From the NCBI RefSeq assembly GCF_002027705.1, contig NZ_MBTG01000003.1, positions 124,001-188,000 on the forward strand: a stretch of DNA of 64,000 bases. The letters run 5' to 3'. The translations under genes were made by a program, and so were the position numbers. This document shows positions 23,547-32,668 of this stretch, piece by piece (the first letter of the stretch is position 1; every line of letters begins with the position of its first letter). The DNA is from Paenibacillus ferrarius. Its GTDB lineage: Bacteria > Bacillota > Bacilli > Paenibacillales > NBRC-103111. The notes beneath the pieces are model-generated. The model had not been told where the DNA came from, did no database searches, and worked only from the letters and a program-made list of their open reading frames with translations.

Positions 23547-25253
23547 TTGGCAGGAAAATTGCTCATTATTGGCTTTGGCCCAGGGAGCTACGAACATATT
23601 ACGAAGCGCGCGCGTGAAGCCATTCAAGAAAGCGAAGTAATTATCGGCTACAACACTTATGTTGATTTGATTGCAGGTCTGCTTTCAGATCAGCAAATTG
23701 TGAGAACGGGAATGACCGAGGAAGTAAGCAGAGCGCAAGAGGCTGTTAGACAAGCCAAGCTAGGTAAGAAAGTGGCGGTCATTTCAAGTGGAGACGCAGG
23801 TGTCTATGGGATGGCTGGTCTCGTGTATGAGGTACTAATGGAGCAAGGGTGGAAGCGCGAGGGCGGCGTTGAGGTTGAAGTCGTGCCTGGCATTTCATCT
23901 GTTCATTCCACGGGTTCATTGCTTGGAGCGCCAATCATGCACGATTCTTGTACGATCAGTTTGAGCGATCACCTTACACCATGGGAGTTGATCGCGAAGC
24001 GGGTGGAAGCCGCGGGGATGGCGGATTTCGTCATCGCCTTGTATAACCCGCGCAGCGGGAGAAGAACGAGACAAATTGTTGAAACACAAAAGATACTACT
24101 CAAATATAGATCTCCGTTAACGCCGGTCGGTATTGTGAAAAGCGCCTATCGGGACCGTCAACACATCGTGGTGACTACGCTCGAAGATATGCTGAATCAT
24201 GATATTGGCATGCTGACGACGATTATTATTGGGAATTCGGCCACCAAGCTGTATGAGGGACTTATGATTACACCTCGCGGCTATCAGCGCAAATATACGC
24301 TAGGAGCGGAAACACAACCGCTGAAACCGCATCAACGTCTGAAATCAGAAGCAGAGCCTTGGGCTCTCGAGCAATTGGAAGAAGAACAATTCACAGAATC
24401 TCATGATGCGTACGATGAGGAAAACGAGTTCATTGATGAAGAGGATGAAGAAGCTGCGGGAATCGAAGAACCGGTCCTGCTGAAATCCTCACCGAGTCCA
24501 TCTACACGTAATTCACTAGAATTAGCAATGGAAGCATTACAGTTAGTTTCTCAGGGAACTGGAAGCAACACTGCCGTAGAATTTAATACTCATCTGACCG
24601 CAACGCAATCTATCTTTGAGTTTGCCGTTAGCCCGGGTATCGCGAATAAAAAGTTATCCGCCGTTCAGTTAATTGCCATCGGTGAGATTGTCGGAGAGCG
24701 CGGAGATATTGAATACTCGCCTCATCACCAATTGATTGTGCGGGTTCAAACCGATAATCCGCAGCAAATCACTACAGAGTTAAGCGCTCTAGGCTTGCTG
24801 CTTTCACCAATTGGCGACGTAGCACAAATTAAAGCGTGTGATTTCTGCAATTTGGAAAAAGGGGATTCAATTCCTTATGCGGAAGCGATCCACAACCGAA
24901 TTGGTCATCTGGAAGTGCCCAAAGAATTGAAAATTGGGTTTAATGGGTGTGGAATGGCTTGTTACGGCGCGGTGCAACAAGATATCGGCATCGTGTACCG
25001 CAAAGAGAAATTTGATTTATTTCTTGGCGGAAAGACAGTCGGAAGAAATGCACATGCGGCTCAGCCTGTAGCCGAGGGCATAGACCCGGAAGAACTGGTT
25101 GAACTAGTGACACGAATTGTTGAACGGTATCAAAAAGAAGGACATCCGAATGAGCGTTTTCATAAATTTTTCAAGCGTGTCAAAGAGATTGAAGGGTATC
25201 GTCATCAAGAGGCGGTTGGTTTTGTCATCGAAAATGCGCTTTGCGGGGATTAA
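23547..25253 (+). CDS. cbiH60: CbiH60-type precorrin-3B C17-methyltransferase with C-terminal Fe-S domain
   Basis: The 568-residue fusion begins with a tetrapyrrole methylase domain (about residues 1-245; LLIIGFGPGSYEHITKRA, ISSGDAGVYGMAGL, VPGISSVHSTGSLLGAPI). A very acidic linker follows (about 270-310). The C-terminal nitrite/sulfite-reductase-like part (about 330-568) has CDFCN and FNGCGMACYGAV cysteines for a 4Fe-4S centre. It matches the CbiH60 enzyme described from Bacillus megaterium, which performs ring contraction by C17 methylation in the anaerobic pathway. Start is TTG 23547 after AAAGGGTGA. First gene behind the riboswitch. Confidence 0.92.
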   Translation: MAGKLLIIGFGPGSYEHITKRAREAIQESEVIIGYNTYVDLIAGLLSDQQIVRTGMTEEVSRAQEAVRQAKLGKKVAVISSGDAGVYGMAGLVYEVLMEQGWKREGGVEVEVVPGISSVHSTGSLLGAPIMHDSCTISLSDHLTPWELIAKRVEAAGMADFVIALYNPRSGRRTRQIVETQKILLKYRSPLTPVGIVKSAYRDRQHIVVTTLEDMLNHDIGMLTTIIIGNSATKLYEGLMITPRGYQRKYTLGAETQPLKPHQRLKSEAEPWALEQLEEEQFTESHDAYDEENEFIDEEDEEAAGIEEPVLLKSSPSPSTRNSLELAMEALQLVSQGTGSNTAVEFNTHLTATQSIFEFAVSPGIANKKLSAVQLIAIGEIVGERGDIEYSPHHQLIVRVQTDNPQQITTELSALGLLLSPIGDVAQIKACDFCNLEKGDSIPYAEAIHNRIGHLEVPKELKIGFNGCGMACYGAVQQDIGIVYRKEKFDLFLGGKTVGRNAHAAQPVAEGIDPEELVELVTRIVERYQKEGHPNERFHKFFKRVKEIEGYRHQEAVGFVIENALCGD

Positions 25254-25271
25254 GTAGAGGAGGAAATAGGG

Positions 25272-26234
25272 ATGAATGCAGTTTTATTTGTGGGTCATGG
25301 AAGTCGGGAAGAAGGCGGGAATGAAGAAGTACGTCTCTTCGTTTCGGAGATTGCAAGCAAGATGAAGGAACAAATTGTAGAAACTTGTTTTCTTGAATTT
25401 GTACAGCCAACGATTATGCAAGGCATTGACCGTTGTATTGAATTAGGCGCAACGCATGTTGTGGTGATCCCGATTATTTTATTTGCAGCAGGCCACGCCA
25501 AAATCCATATCCCGTCAGCGATTGATGATGCCAAGCAGAAATATCCGTTAGTGAAATTTACATATGGAAGACCGATTGGCGTTCATGAGCAAATTCTTGA
25601 TATTTTAACATCGAGAGTAGAAGATCTTGGTATACATGTGAAGGAGGAATTAGCAGAAACGGCGCTATTAATCGTAGGCCGGGGAAGCAGTGACGCTGAT
25701 GCCAATAGCGATCTCTTTAAAATTTCACGTTTGTTTTGGGAAAAGCTTCAAGTGAAATGGGTCGAAACGGCTTTTATTGGCGTAACCGCGCCTTTGATGG
25801 ATGATGGTGTAGAACGATGCTTGCTGCTCGGAGCTAAGAAGGTAATCGTACTGCCGTATTTCTTGTTTACAGGTGTATTGATCCAACGGATGGAAAAGAT
25901 GGTTGAAGGATATAGAGTTGCGTATCCAGATAAGCAATTCCAGTTAGCGCCATATTTTGGCTTCCATCCGCTGCTGCAAGATATTCTGATCGGCCGGGCA
26001 CAAGAAGCGCTTCAGGATGAAGTGAAGATGAATTGTGATATGTGCCAATATCGTCTGGAAGCTATGAAGCATATCGACCACCATCACCATCACGACCATG
26101 ATGATCATCACCATCATCACGACCATGACCATGACCACGACCACGATCATCACCACGATCATGGACACGACCATGACCACAATCACGATCACCATCATGA
26201 CCACGACCACGCTCACACTGGAGGCGGCAAATGA
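25272..26234 (+). CDS. cbiX: Sirohydrochlorin cobaltochelatase CbiX, long form with His-rich tail
   Basis: CbiX inserts Co2+ into sirohydrochlorin, the defining early step of the anaerobic pathway. Two tandem CbiX/CbiK-like domains are seen (about residues 1-125, with VGHGSREEGGNEEV, and 130-245, with IVGRGSSDADANSD). A CDMCQYR Cys motif lies near residue 258. The C-terminus (about 268-316) is dominated by His and Asp with over twenty His, a likely metal store. The B. megaterium long CbiX has the same layout. SD AGGAGG. The gene overlaps cbiJ by 4 nt. Confidence 0.94.
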   Translation: MNAVLFVGHGSREEGGNEEVRLFVSEIASKMKEQIVETCFLEFVQPTIMQGIDRCIELGATHVVVIPIILFAAGHAKIHIPSAIDDAKQKYPLVKFTYGRPIGVHEQILDILTSRVEDLGIHVKEELAETALLIVGRGSSDADANSDLFKISRLFWEKLQVKWVETAFIGVTAPLMDDGVERCLLLGAKKVIVLPYFLFTGVLIQRMEKMVEGYRVAYPDKQFQLAPYFGFHPLLQDILIGRAQEALQDEVKMNCDMCQYRLEAMKHIDHHHHHDHDDHHHHHDHDHDHDHDHHHDHGHDHDHNHDHHHDHDHAHTGGGK

Positions 26235-27010
26235 TGATTCTCGTACTTGCAGGTACAAGCGATGCCAGGGAGCTGGCTTTGGGAATTCGTGCAGCGGGTT
26301 ATGAAGTATTGACCACGGTCGTAACGGAAAGTGCTGCGAAGAGCATGGAGACAGAAAGCTTGCCTGTCCTGACAGGACGCTTGACGTCTGAAGACATGAA
26401 ACAGCTCATCGAACAAAAGGGGATTCGCATTGTTGTTGATGCGACACATCCTTTTGCGGAAGAAGCTTCGAAGAATGCTATGGCCGCTGCTAAGCTTGCT
26501 GTCGTCCCCTATGTGCGCTTCGAACGTCAAAGCTTGTCGATTGAGCAAGGCGCTCTTGTCACAACGGTAGACGACTATAAACAAGCTGCTGAGCTGGCAG
26601 CTGATAAACGTGGGAATATTATGCTCACAACTGGCAGCAAAACATTAAAAATCTTTGCTGATCGTCTGATCGGACTTCCGGATACTAGACTTATTGCTCG
26701 GATGCTGCCTCGTCAGGACAATATGGAGAAGTGTGAAGAGCTAGGGATCGAGCAAAAAAATATTATCGCTATGCAGGGACCATTCTCCAAAGAGTTGAAT
26801 AAAGCACTCTATGATCACTACAAAGTGACTTTGATGATCACCAAAGAAAGCGGAAAAGTCGGAGCTGTGGATGAGAAACTGGAAGCAGCTTTGGAGATGG
26901 GCATACCGAGCATTGTAATCGGCAGACCTGAGCTTGAATATGGAACGCTGTATTCGGATTTCAACGGTGTCATTCAATTTATTAATGATCGTACTCAAAA
27001 GGAGGACTAA
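26231..27010 (+). CDS. cbiJ: Cobalt-precorrin-6A reductase
   Basis: The 259-residue protein has the CobK/CbiJ pattern: ILVLAGTSDARELALGIRAAG at the N-terminus, the DATHPFAEEASKNAMAAAK motif, PYVRFER and NIMLTTGSKTLKIFAD. It reduces the corrin ring precursor with a nicotinamide cofactor. ATG 26231 overlaps the cbiX stop (ATGATGA); a second ATG follows at once. cbiC begins 5 nt after its stop. Confidence 0.93.
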   Translation: MMILVLAGTSDARELALGIRAAGYEVLTTVVTESAAKSMETESLPVLTGRLTSEDMKQLIEQKGIRIVVDATHPFAEEASKNAMAAAKLAVVPYVRFERQSLSIEQGALVTTVDDYKQAAELAADKRGNIMLTTGSKTLKIFADRLIGLPDTRLIARMLPRQDNMEKCEELGIEQKNIIAMQGPFSKELNKALYDHYKVTLMITKESGKVGAVDEKLEAALEMGIPSIVIGRPELEYGTLYSDFNGVIQFINDRTQKED

Positions 27011-27015
27011 CTCGC

Positions 27016-27666
27016 ATGGATTTTCATACAGAATTTAAACCACTAACCGTTCAACCACAGGAAATTGAAGAGAAAAGCTTTGAAATGATTACAGAGGAAC
27101 TGGGCGAGCATCCCTTTACAGCGGAGCAATATCCGGTTGTTCAACGGGTTATTCACGCATCCGCGGACTTTGAATTGGGACGCAGTCTCGTTTTTCATCC
27201 GCGAGCCATTGAGGCAGGTATTGCTGCGATTCGCGCAGGTAAAATTGTTGTGGCCGACGTTCAAATGGTCCAAGTCGGTATCAGCAAGCCTCGTATTGAG
27301 CAATTCGGCGGCGATGTCAGAGTGTATATCTCCGATAAAGATGTGATGGAGGAAGCGAAGCGCTTAAATACGACGCGGGCCATTATCTCCATTCGCAAAG
27401 CGATCAAAGAAGCGGACGGAGCCATCTATGCGATTGGAAATGCACCTACGGCATTGCTGGAATTAATTCGTCTTGTCAAAGAAGGAATTGCCAAACCTGG
27501 GCTGATCGTCGGCGTGCCGGTAGGATTCGTATCCGCAGCGGAGTCCAAGGACGAATTGGCCAAGCTGGATATTCCGTTTATCACGAATATTGGCCGTAAG
27601 GGCGGCAGTCCTGTTGCCGTGGCGGCAGTCAATGCGCTGTCGATCATGGCGGCGCGTAAGGAGTAG
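27016..27666 (+). CDS. cbiC: Cobalt-precorrin-8 methylmutase
   Basis: CbiC/CobH moves a methyl group from C11 to C12 to form (hydrogeno)cobyrinate. The 216-residue product contains the conserved RVIHASADFELGRSLVFHP with the catalytic His, ADVQMVQVGI, IGNAPTALLELIRLVKEG and VGVPVGFVSAAESK. Length is standard. It has AGGAGG 8 nt before the ATG, and cbiD follows after 5 nt. Its 3' end begins a G+C-rich patch. Confidence 0.95.
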   Translation: MDFHTEFKPLTVQPQEIEEKSFEMITEELGEHPFTAEQYPVVQRVIHASADFELGRSLVFHPRAIEAGIAAIRAGKIVVADVQMVQVGISKPRIEQFGGDVRVYISDKDVMEEAKRLNTTRAIISIRKAIKEADGAIYAIGNAPTALLELIRLVKEGIAKPGLIVGVPVGFVSAAESKDELAKLDIPFITNIGRKGGSPVAVAAVNALSIMAARKE

Positions 27667-27671
27667 CGCCT

Positions 27672-28802
27672 ATGCAGGAAGTACCGGACAAGCCGCTGCG
27701 TCACGGCTATACCACCGGCTCCTGCGCAACCGCAGGAGCGAAGGCTGCTCTGCTGGCGCTCATCGAGCAAGCGCCGCAAACGCTCGTGCACATCCGTATC
27801 CCCATCGGGGAAACGGTCGAATTTGTCCTCCACAGCTGCAACTTTACGCCGCTGTGGGGTGAGGCCACCGTGATTAAGGACGGTGGCGATGATCCCGATG
27901 CGACGCACGGTGCGGAAATTATCGTGCGCGTGAGCTTCCGTGCCGAGCCCGGCGTCGGCATAGATGGCGGCGTTGGCGTGGGGCGCGTGACGAAGCCCGG
28001 CCTGCCGGTAGAAGTCGGTCAAGCTGCGATTAATCCGGTCCCGCGGAAAATGATCCGCGAAACCGTGCAAGAGGTGCTTGACCAATACGAGATCGAGCAC
28101 GGTGTAGACGTGCTCGTTTCTGTTCCCGCCGGCGAAGAGATCGCCAAGAAGACGCTCAATGGGCGTCTAGGCATCCTCGGCGGGATCTCGATTCTGGGCA
28201 CTCGCGGCACCGTAGTGCCATTCTCGACCGCCGCCTACAAGGCGAGCGTCGCGCAGGCGATCCGCGTTGCGGTGAAATGCGGCTGCGAGCAGCTGGTGCT
28301 GTCGACCGGCGGCCGGACGGAAATTTACGGTATTCAAATGTATCCGGAACTTCCGGAGGAAGCCTTCATCGAGATGGGGGATTTTGTTGGATTTGCTTTA
28401 ACGCAAGCGCAGCGCCAAGGCATTCGCAAAATTACTCTCGTTGGCATGATGGGGAAATTTTCGAAAGTGGCCCAAGGCGTCATGATGGTACATTCGAAGT
28501 CGGCAGCTGTGGATTTCGAATTTCTTGCCCAAGTGGCGATTGAATCAGAGGCGCCAGATGAGCTTGTTGCAGAAGTAAGAGGTGCGAACACGGCCTCGCA
28601 GGTTGGGGATATGATGGCTGCGCAAGGCTATTTGCGATATTTTGAACGATTGTGCGAGCGCTGCAATTTGGCTGGACTTGAAGAGGTAGGTCGAGACGGG
28701 TTCGATCGCATAGAAACGGTCATTATTTCAATGAAAGCCGAGCTTTTGGGGAAATCGGCCATGGTGAAAAGCAGTGGGAATGGAGAGATGGGATACGAAT
28801 GA
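27672..28802 (+). CDS. cbiD: Cobalt-precorrin-5B C1-methyltransferase
   Basis: The 376-residue CbiD begins with the typical [21 protein letters not shown]. It contains [24 protein letters not shown] split across the N-terminal half, and [10 protein letters not shown] in the middle. It methylates C1 in the anaerobic route and has no equivalent in the aerobic route, so it marks this operon as anaerobic. The first two-thirds (to about 28330) are G+C-rich with mostly G/C third positions, then composition falls back sharply within the gene. The stop overlaps cbiET (ATGA). Confidence 0.96.
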   Translation: MQEVPDKPLRHGYTTGSCATAGAKAALLALIEQAPQTLVHIRIPIGETVEFVLHSCNFTPLWGEATVIKDGGDDPDATHGAEIIVRVSFRAEPGVGIDGGVGVGRVTKPGLPVEVGQAAINPVPRKMIRETVQEVLDQYEIEHGVDVLVSVPAGEEIAKKTLNGRLGILGGISILGTRGTVVPFSTAAYKASVAQAIRVAVKCGCEQLVLSTGGRTEIYGIQMYPELPEEAFIEMGDFVGFALTQAQRQGIRKITLVGMMGKFSKVAQGVMMVHSKSAAVDFEFLAQVAIESEAPDELVAEVRGANTASQVGDMMAAQGYLRYFERLCERCNLAGLEEVGRDGFDRIETVIISMKAELLGKSAMVKSSGNGEMGYE

Positions 28803-30034
28803 GTACAAATGTGAAAGTGATAGGAATCGGAGATAACGGTCAAGGGAGCCTAATCCCTTTATATAGCAAGTGGATCAACGAATGTGACGTTTTGGTTGGC
28901 GGTGAGCGCAACCTGGCTTTTTTCCCGAACTTTTCCGGGGAGAAAATCGTGATTAAAGGCAGCTTGCCTGAGCTTATACAAAAACTTCAGGCGGAGGAAC
29001 GCTCGGTCGTTATTTTGGCGTCGGGCGACCCGCTGTTTTATGGCATAGGCGGTTATGTGGCGAAGAAGCTGGAAGGCGTACAGTTTTACCCAGCTGTCAG
29101 CTCGATTCAATTGGCGTTTGCCCGCATGGGGGAAAGCTGGCACGACGCGTATATCACGAGTGTACATGGTCGCAGTATCAAGGGCTTGGCACAGCGGATT
29201 GACGGTAAAGACAAGATAGCGCTCCTCACGGATGAAACCAATTCTCCCAGCGCCATTGCGTCGTATTTGCTTTCTTATGGCATGACGGAATACCGGGCTT
29301 TCGTTGCGGAGAACTTGGAGGGAGACGAAGAACGATGCGGTTGGTATGAACTGGAGCAGCTGCGCGAAGCTTCGTTTTCCCCACTAAATGTTGTGATCTT
29401 GAAAAGACAATCAACAGGTCCTGTATGGCCGCTAGGCATCGAAGATGATCAATTTGCCCAACGCAAGCCAGATAAGGGGCTTATTACGAAAAAAGAGATA
29501 CGCGTCCTAAGCATTAGCCAACTAGGTCTTCGCGCGGATAGCGTTGTCTGGGATATTGGCACGTGTACAGGCTCTGTTGCCATTGAGGCGGCTCGGATTG
29601 CCCGTGAAGGCGCTGTATTTGCCATCGAGAAAAACGAAGACGATCTTCGCAACTGCCTGGAAAACAGCGCGAAATTCCGCGTGGATTTAACGGCTGTACA
29701 CAGCAGAGCGCCGAAGGGCTTGGAAGGCTTCGCAGATCCGGATGCCATCTTTATCGGTGGAAGTGGCGGAGAAATGGAAGAATTGCTGGCGGTTTGTGCT
29801 TCCAGGTTGAAACCAAACGGCCGTATTGTTCTGAACGCTGCAACAATAGAGACGCTTTATGAAGCGGATAAAACATTTGCCAAAGTTGGCTTCACGACGC
29901 AAATCTCGCTTGTCCAGGTTTCGCGCAGCAAACCGATCTTACATATGAAACGATTTGATGCCCTGAACCCCATCTACATCATTACCGCAGAGCGCAAGCA
30001 GGCAGATAGCGAGGGAGAAAGCAGCGATGAGTAA
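28799..30034 (+). CDS. cbiET: Precorrin-6Y C5,15-methyltransferase / decarboxylase, CbiE-CbiT fusion
   Basis: This 411-residue fusion (CobL-like) has an N-terminal tetrapyrrole methylase CbiE domain (about residues 1-205; [36 protein letters not shown]). The C-terminal CbiT class-I methyltransferase domain (about 215-395) has the SAM motif [20 protein letters not shown] and [15 protein letters not shown]. It methylates C5 and C15 and decarboxylates the C12 side chain. It overlaps cbiD by 4 nt and cbiL by 8 nt. Confidence 0.95.
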   Translation: MSTNVKVIGIGDNGQGSLIPLYSKWINECDVLVGGERNLAFFPNFSGEKIVIKGSLPELIQKLQAEERSVVILASGDPLFYGIGGYVAKKLEGVQFYPAVSSIQLAFARMGESWHDAYITSVHGRSIKGLAQRIDGKDKIALLTDETNSPSAIASYLLSYGMTEYRAFVAENLEGDEERCGWYELEQLREASFSPLNVVILKRQSTGPVWPLGIEDDQFAQRKPDKGLITKKEIRVLSISQLGLRADSVVWDIGTCTGSVAIEAARIAREGAVFAIEKNEDDLRNCLENSAKFRVDLTAVHSRAPKGLEGFADPDAIFIGGSGGEMEELLAVCASRLKPNGRIVLNAATIETLYEADKTFAKVGFTTQISLVQVSRSKPILHMKRFDALNPIYIITAERKQADSEGESSDE

Positions 30035-30737
30035 ACTTGGAACACTTTATGGTTTGGGTGTTGGTCCTGGTGACCCGGAATTGATTACAGTGAAAGCGTT
30101 CAGGTTGTTAAAAGAGTGCCCGGTTATCGCATATCCAAGAAAGAAACGCGGCGCGAAAAGCTATGCTTTGGCCATTACTGAGCTTTATGTGAATACAGAG
30201 CAAAAAGAGATGATGGGCCTAACGTTTCCGATGACTAGGGATAAAGAAGCGCTCGAAATGCAGTGGACGAAAACGGTTGAAAGTGTCTATGCGCATTTGA
30301 TACAGGGGAAAGATGTTGCTTTTGTAACGGAAGGCGATCCCATGATTTACAGCACCTACATCCATTTGATGCGCCTCATGAACGAACGTCATCCGGAAGT
30401 CAAGGCTGTTTCTATTCCTGGCATATCGTCTATTAACGCCTCAGCTTCTCGCTTAGGGATCCCGCTGGCGGATGGTGATGAACAAATTGCCATCGTTCCG
30501 GCGATGGATGACTATGGCAAGATGCGTAAAGCGATTGAAGAGCATGATTGTGTCGTGTTTATTAAAGTAGCAAAAGTCATTGATTTAATGCTGTCCGTTC
30601 TTCGTGATCTTAACCTTGTGAACAAAGCCTCTGTGTTAACCAAAGTAACTTCATCCGAGGAAGAGATTTGGCGGAATGTGGACGAGCTGCAAGGACGGGA
30701 ATTGGAATATTTAACTTTGATGGTGGTGAGAAAATAG
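30027..30737 (+). CDS. cbiL: Cobalt-factor II / precorrin-2 C20-methyltransferase
   Basis: The 236-residue methylase has [20 protein letters not shown] at the N-terminus, [19 protein letters not shown], and [20 protein letters not shown], the class-III SAM methyltransferase signatures. The [20 protein letters not shown] segment is characteristic of CbiL/CobI. It methylates C20 early in the pathway. It overlaps the end of cbiET and abuts cbiF without a gap. Confidence 0.94.
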   Translation: MSKLGTLYGLGVGPGDPELITVKAFRLLKECPVIAYPRKKRGAKSYALAITELYVNTEQKEMMGLTFPMTRDKEALEMQWTKTVESVYAHLIQGKDVAFVTEGDPMIYSTYIHLMRLMNERHPEVKAVSIPGISSINASASRLGIPLADGDEQIAIVPAMDDYGKMRKAIEEHDCVVFIKVAKVIDLMLSVLRDLNLVNKASVLTKVTSSEEEIWRNVDELQGRELEYLTLMVVRK

Positions 30738-31514
30738 ATGAAACTTTATATTATTGGCGCGGGTCCTGGCGATCCCGATTTAATTACGGTGAAAGGCTTG
30801 AAGCTGCTTCAGGAAGCGGACGTTGTCATGTACACGGATTCGCTTGTGAATGAGGAGCTGATTGCCAAAGCAAAGCCTGAGGCGGAAGTGCTGAAAAGCT
30901 CGGGCATGGATTTGACAGAAATGGTCGCAATCATTGTCGATCGCTTGAAGCAAGGCAAAATGGTTGTTCGTGTTCATACGGGTGATCCGGCTATGTTCGG
31001 TGCTACGATGGAGCAGATTGCTTTGCTGCGTAAAGAAGATATTGGATATGAGATTATTCCCGGCGTCAGTTCTGTTTTCGCCTCTGCCGCGGCTGTTGGC
31101 GCGGAATTAACCATCCCCGATCTAACTCAGACAGTGATCCTAACGCGTGCCGAAGGACGTACGCCGGTTCCTGAGCTTGAGAAATTGCGCGATCTTGCCG
31201 CACATCATTGTACGATCGCTTTGTTCTTGAGTGCGACCCTGATCAAGAAGGTAGTGAGCGAGTTTATGGAAGCGGGATGGAGTGAAGATACGCCTGTTGC
31301 AGTCGTACAGCGTGCTACATGGCCGGATCAGCTTATTGTTCGCACCACAGTAGGACAACTAGAAGCAGATATGCGAACACATGGTATTCGCTCTCATGCG
31401 ATGATTCTGGCGGGATGGGCGCTGGACCCGGAAATTCATGGGAAAGAAGAGTATCGCTCCAAATTGTACGACAAATCATTCACACACCGCTTCCGCAGAG
31501 GTGTTAAACCATGA
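30738..31514 (+). CDS. cbiF: Cobalt-precorrin-4 C11-methyltransferase
   Basis: The 258-residue protein has LYIIGAGPGDPDLITVKGLK, VRVHTGDPAMFGATMEQI and IPGVSSVFASAAAVGAELT, followed by QTVILTRAEGRTPVPE, which identifies CbiF/CobM among the tetrapyrrole methylases. It methylates C11. Its ATG begins directly after the cbiL stop codon, and its stop overlaps cbiG by 4 nt, so translation is probably coupled. Confidence 0.95.
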   Translation: MKLYIIGAGPGDPDLITVKGLKLLQEADVVMYTDSLVNEELIAKAKPEAEVLKSSGMDLTEMVAIIVDRLKQGKMVVRVHTGDPAMFGATMEQIALLRKEDIGYEIIPGVSSVFASAAAVGAELTIPDLTQTVILTRAEGRTPVPELEKLRDLAAHHCTIALFLSATLIKKVVSEFMEAGWSEDTPVAVVQRATWPDQLIVRTTVGQLEADMRTHGIRSHAMILAGWALDPEIHGKEEYRSKLYDKSFTHRFRRGVKP

Positions 31515-32668
31515 CGATAAGCCTCAAAGAGGGAGTAGTCCCGGAAATTCGTCAACAGAATGATTATGCGGTTGTGGCTATCACGAAGCATGGTGTTGAA
31601 ATTGCGCGCAAGCTGAATGAGCAGATGAGCGGCACGGATGTTTATTACATGAGCAAGTTTACCAAAGGTGATGAAGAGCAGCGCTCAATTCAACTGTTTG
31701 AGGGTAGTGTGCGCATGTTGTTTCCTGCTCTTTTCCCTGCTTATCAAGGACTTATCATCATTATTTCGCTGGGTGCAGTTGTTCGAATGATTGCCCCCTT
31801 GCTCAAGGATAAGAAGAAAGATCCAGGGGTTGTTGTGATTGACGATAATGGGGAGCACGTTATAAGTGTTCTCTCCGGTCATTTGGGCGGAGCCAATGAG
31901 TTAACGCATGAAGTTGCCGCAGCGATTAACGCCAAAGCCGTCATCACAACAGCTTCCGATGTCCAAAAAACGATTCCTGTCGATCTCTTTGGCCGTCGTT
32001 TCGGATGGGTATGGGAATCAGCCGATAAGCTGACACCGGTCAGCGCGGCAGTTGTGAATGAAGAAAAGATTGCGGTGATCCAAGAATCAGGCGAGCCTAA
32101 CTGGTGGACGCATGACCGGCCGATCCCGCCGAATATACAGAAATTCAGCTCTGTTGAAGAAGGACGGGCTAGCAGCCCCAATGCGGTGCTGCTCGTCACG
32201 CATCGTCTGCTCCAGCAGGAAGAGATGAGTATTCTCACGAACGGCGTCTTGTATCGACCTAAAGTGATCGTGTTAGGTATCGGATGCAATCGCGGAACTT
32301 CTGCCGAGGAAATTGAACAAGTTATTCGTGAGACACTGGATGAGCTGTCTTTTTCAATACGTAGTGTTAAAGCCGTCTGCACCATTGATTTGAAGCAGGA
32401 TGAAGCAGGCTTGCTTGAGGTGACGCGTAAATATGGCTGGGAGTTCAACTATTACACGCCCGAGATGCTGAACACAGTAAGCGTAGAAGCACCTTCTGAA
32501 ATAGTATTTAAGTTCACAGGAGCTTATGGTGTGAGTGAACCGGCTGTGAAGTTATACACCGGCCATAATAAGCTGGCTTTAATTAAGAAAAAAACAGGGA
32601 ATGTCACCATTTCTGTAGGCTTGCTCGAATTTGGTGCTGCCAAAGAGGATGAGCGAGGTGGCTTGTAA
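31511..32668 (+). CDS. cbiG: Cobalt-precorrin-5A hydrolase CbiG
   Basis: CbiG opens the delta-lactone and releases acetaldehyde, a step unique to the anaerobic route. The 385-residue protein has the N-terminal CbiG domain (VVRMIAPLLKDKKKDPGVVV, VISVLSGHLGGANELTHEVA), a mid region and the C-terminal domain (IVLGIGCNRGTSAEEIEQ-type sequence: VIVLGIGCNRGTSAEEIEQV). It shares its last base with the start of cbiA (TAATG). Confidence 0.95.
   Translation: MTISLKEGVVPEIRQQNDYAVVAITKHGVEIARKLNEQMSGTDVYYMSKFTKGDEEQRSIQLFEGSVRMLFPALFPAYQGLIIIISLGAVVRMIAPLLKDKKKDPGVVVIDDNGEHVISVLSGHLGGANELTHEVAAAINAKAVITTASDVQKTIPVDLFGRRFGWVWESADKLTPVSAAVVNEEKIAVIQESGEPNWWTHDRPIPPNIQKFSSVEEGRASSPNAVLLVTHRLLQQEEMSILTNGVLYRPKVIVLGIGCNRGTSAEEIEQVIRETLDELSFSIRSVKAVCTIDLKQDEAGLLEVTRKYGWEFNYYTPEMLNTVSVEAPSEIVFKFTGAYGVSEPAVKLYTGHNKLALIKKKTGNVTISVGLLEFGAAKEDERGGL

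Noticed and set aside
25944..26258. Minus-strand Val/Met/Ile-rich frame resembling a membrane protein
   Set aside because: It is the antisense reading of the His/Asp repeat in CbiX; codons for His and Asp read as Met, Val and Ile on the other strand.
27426..28100. 224-codon minus-strand frame over cbiC/cbiD
   Set aside because: Long only because the G+C-rich patch depletes stop codons; composition (many His/Arg) and lack of motifs mark it as a shadow.
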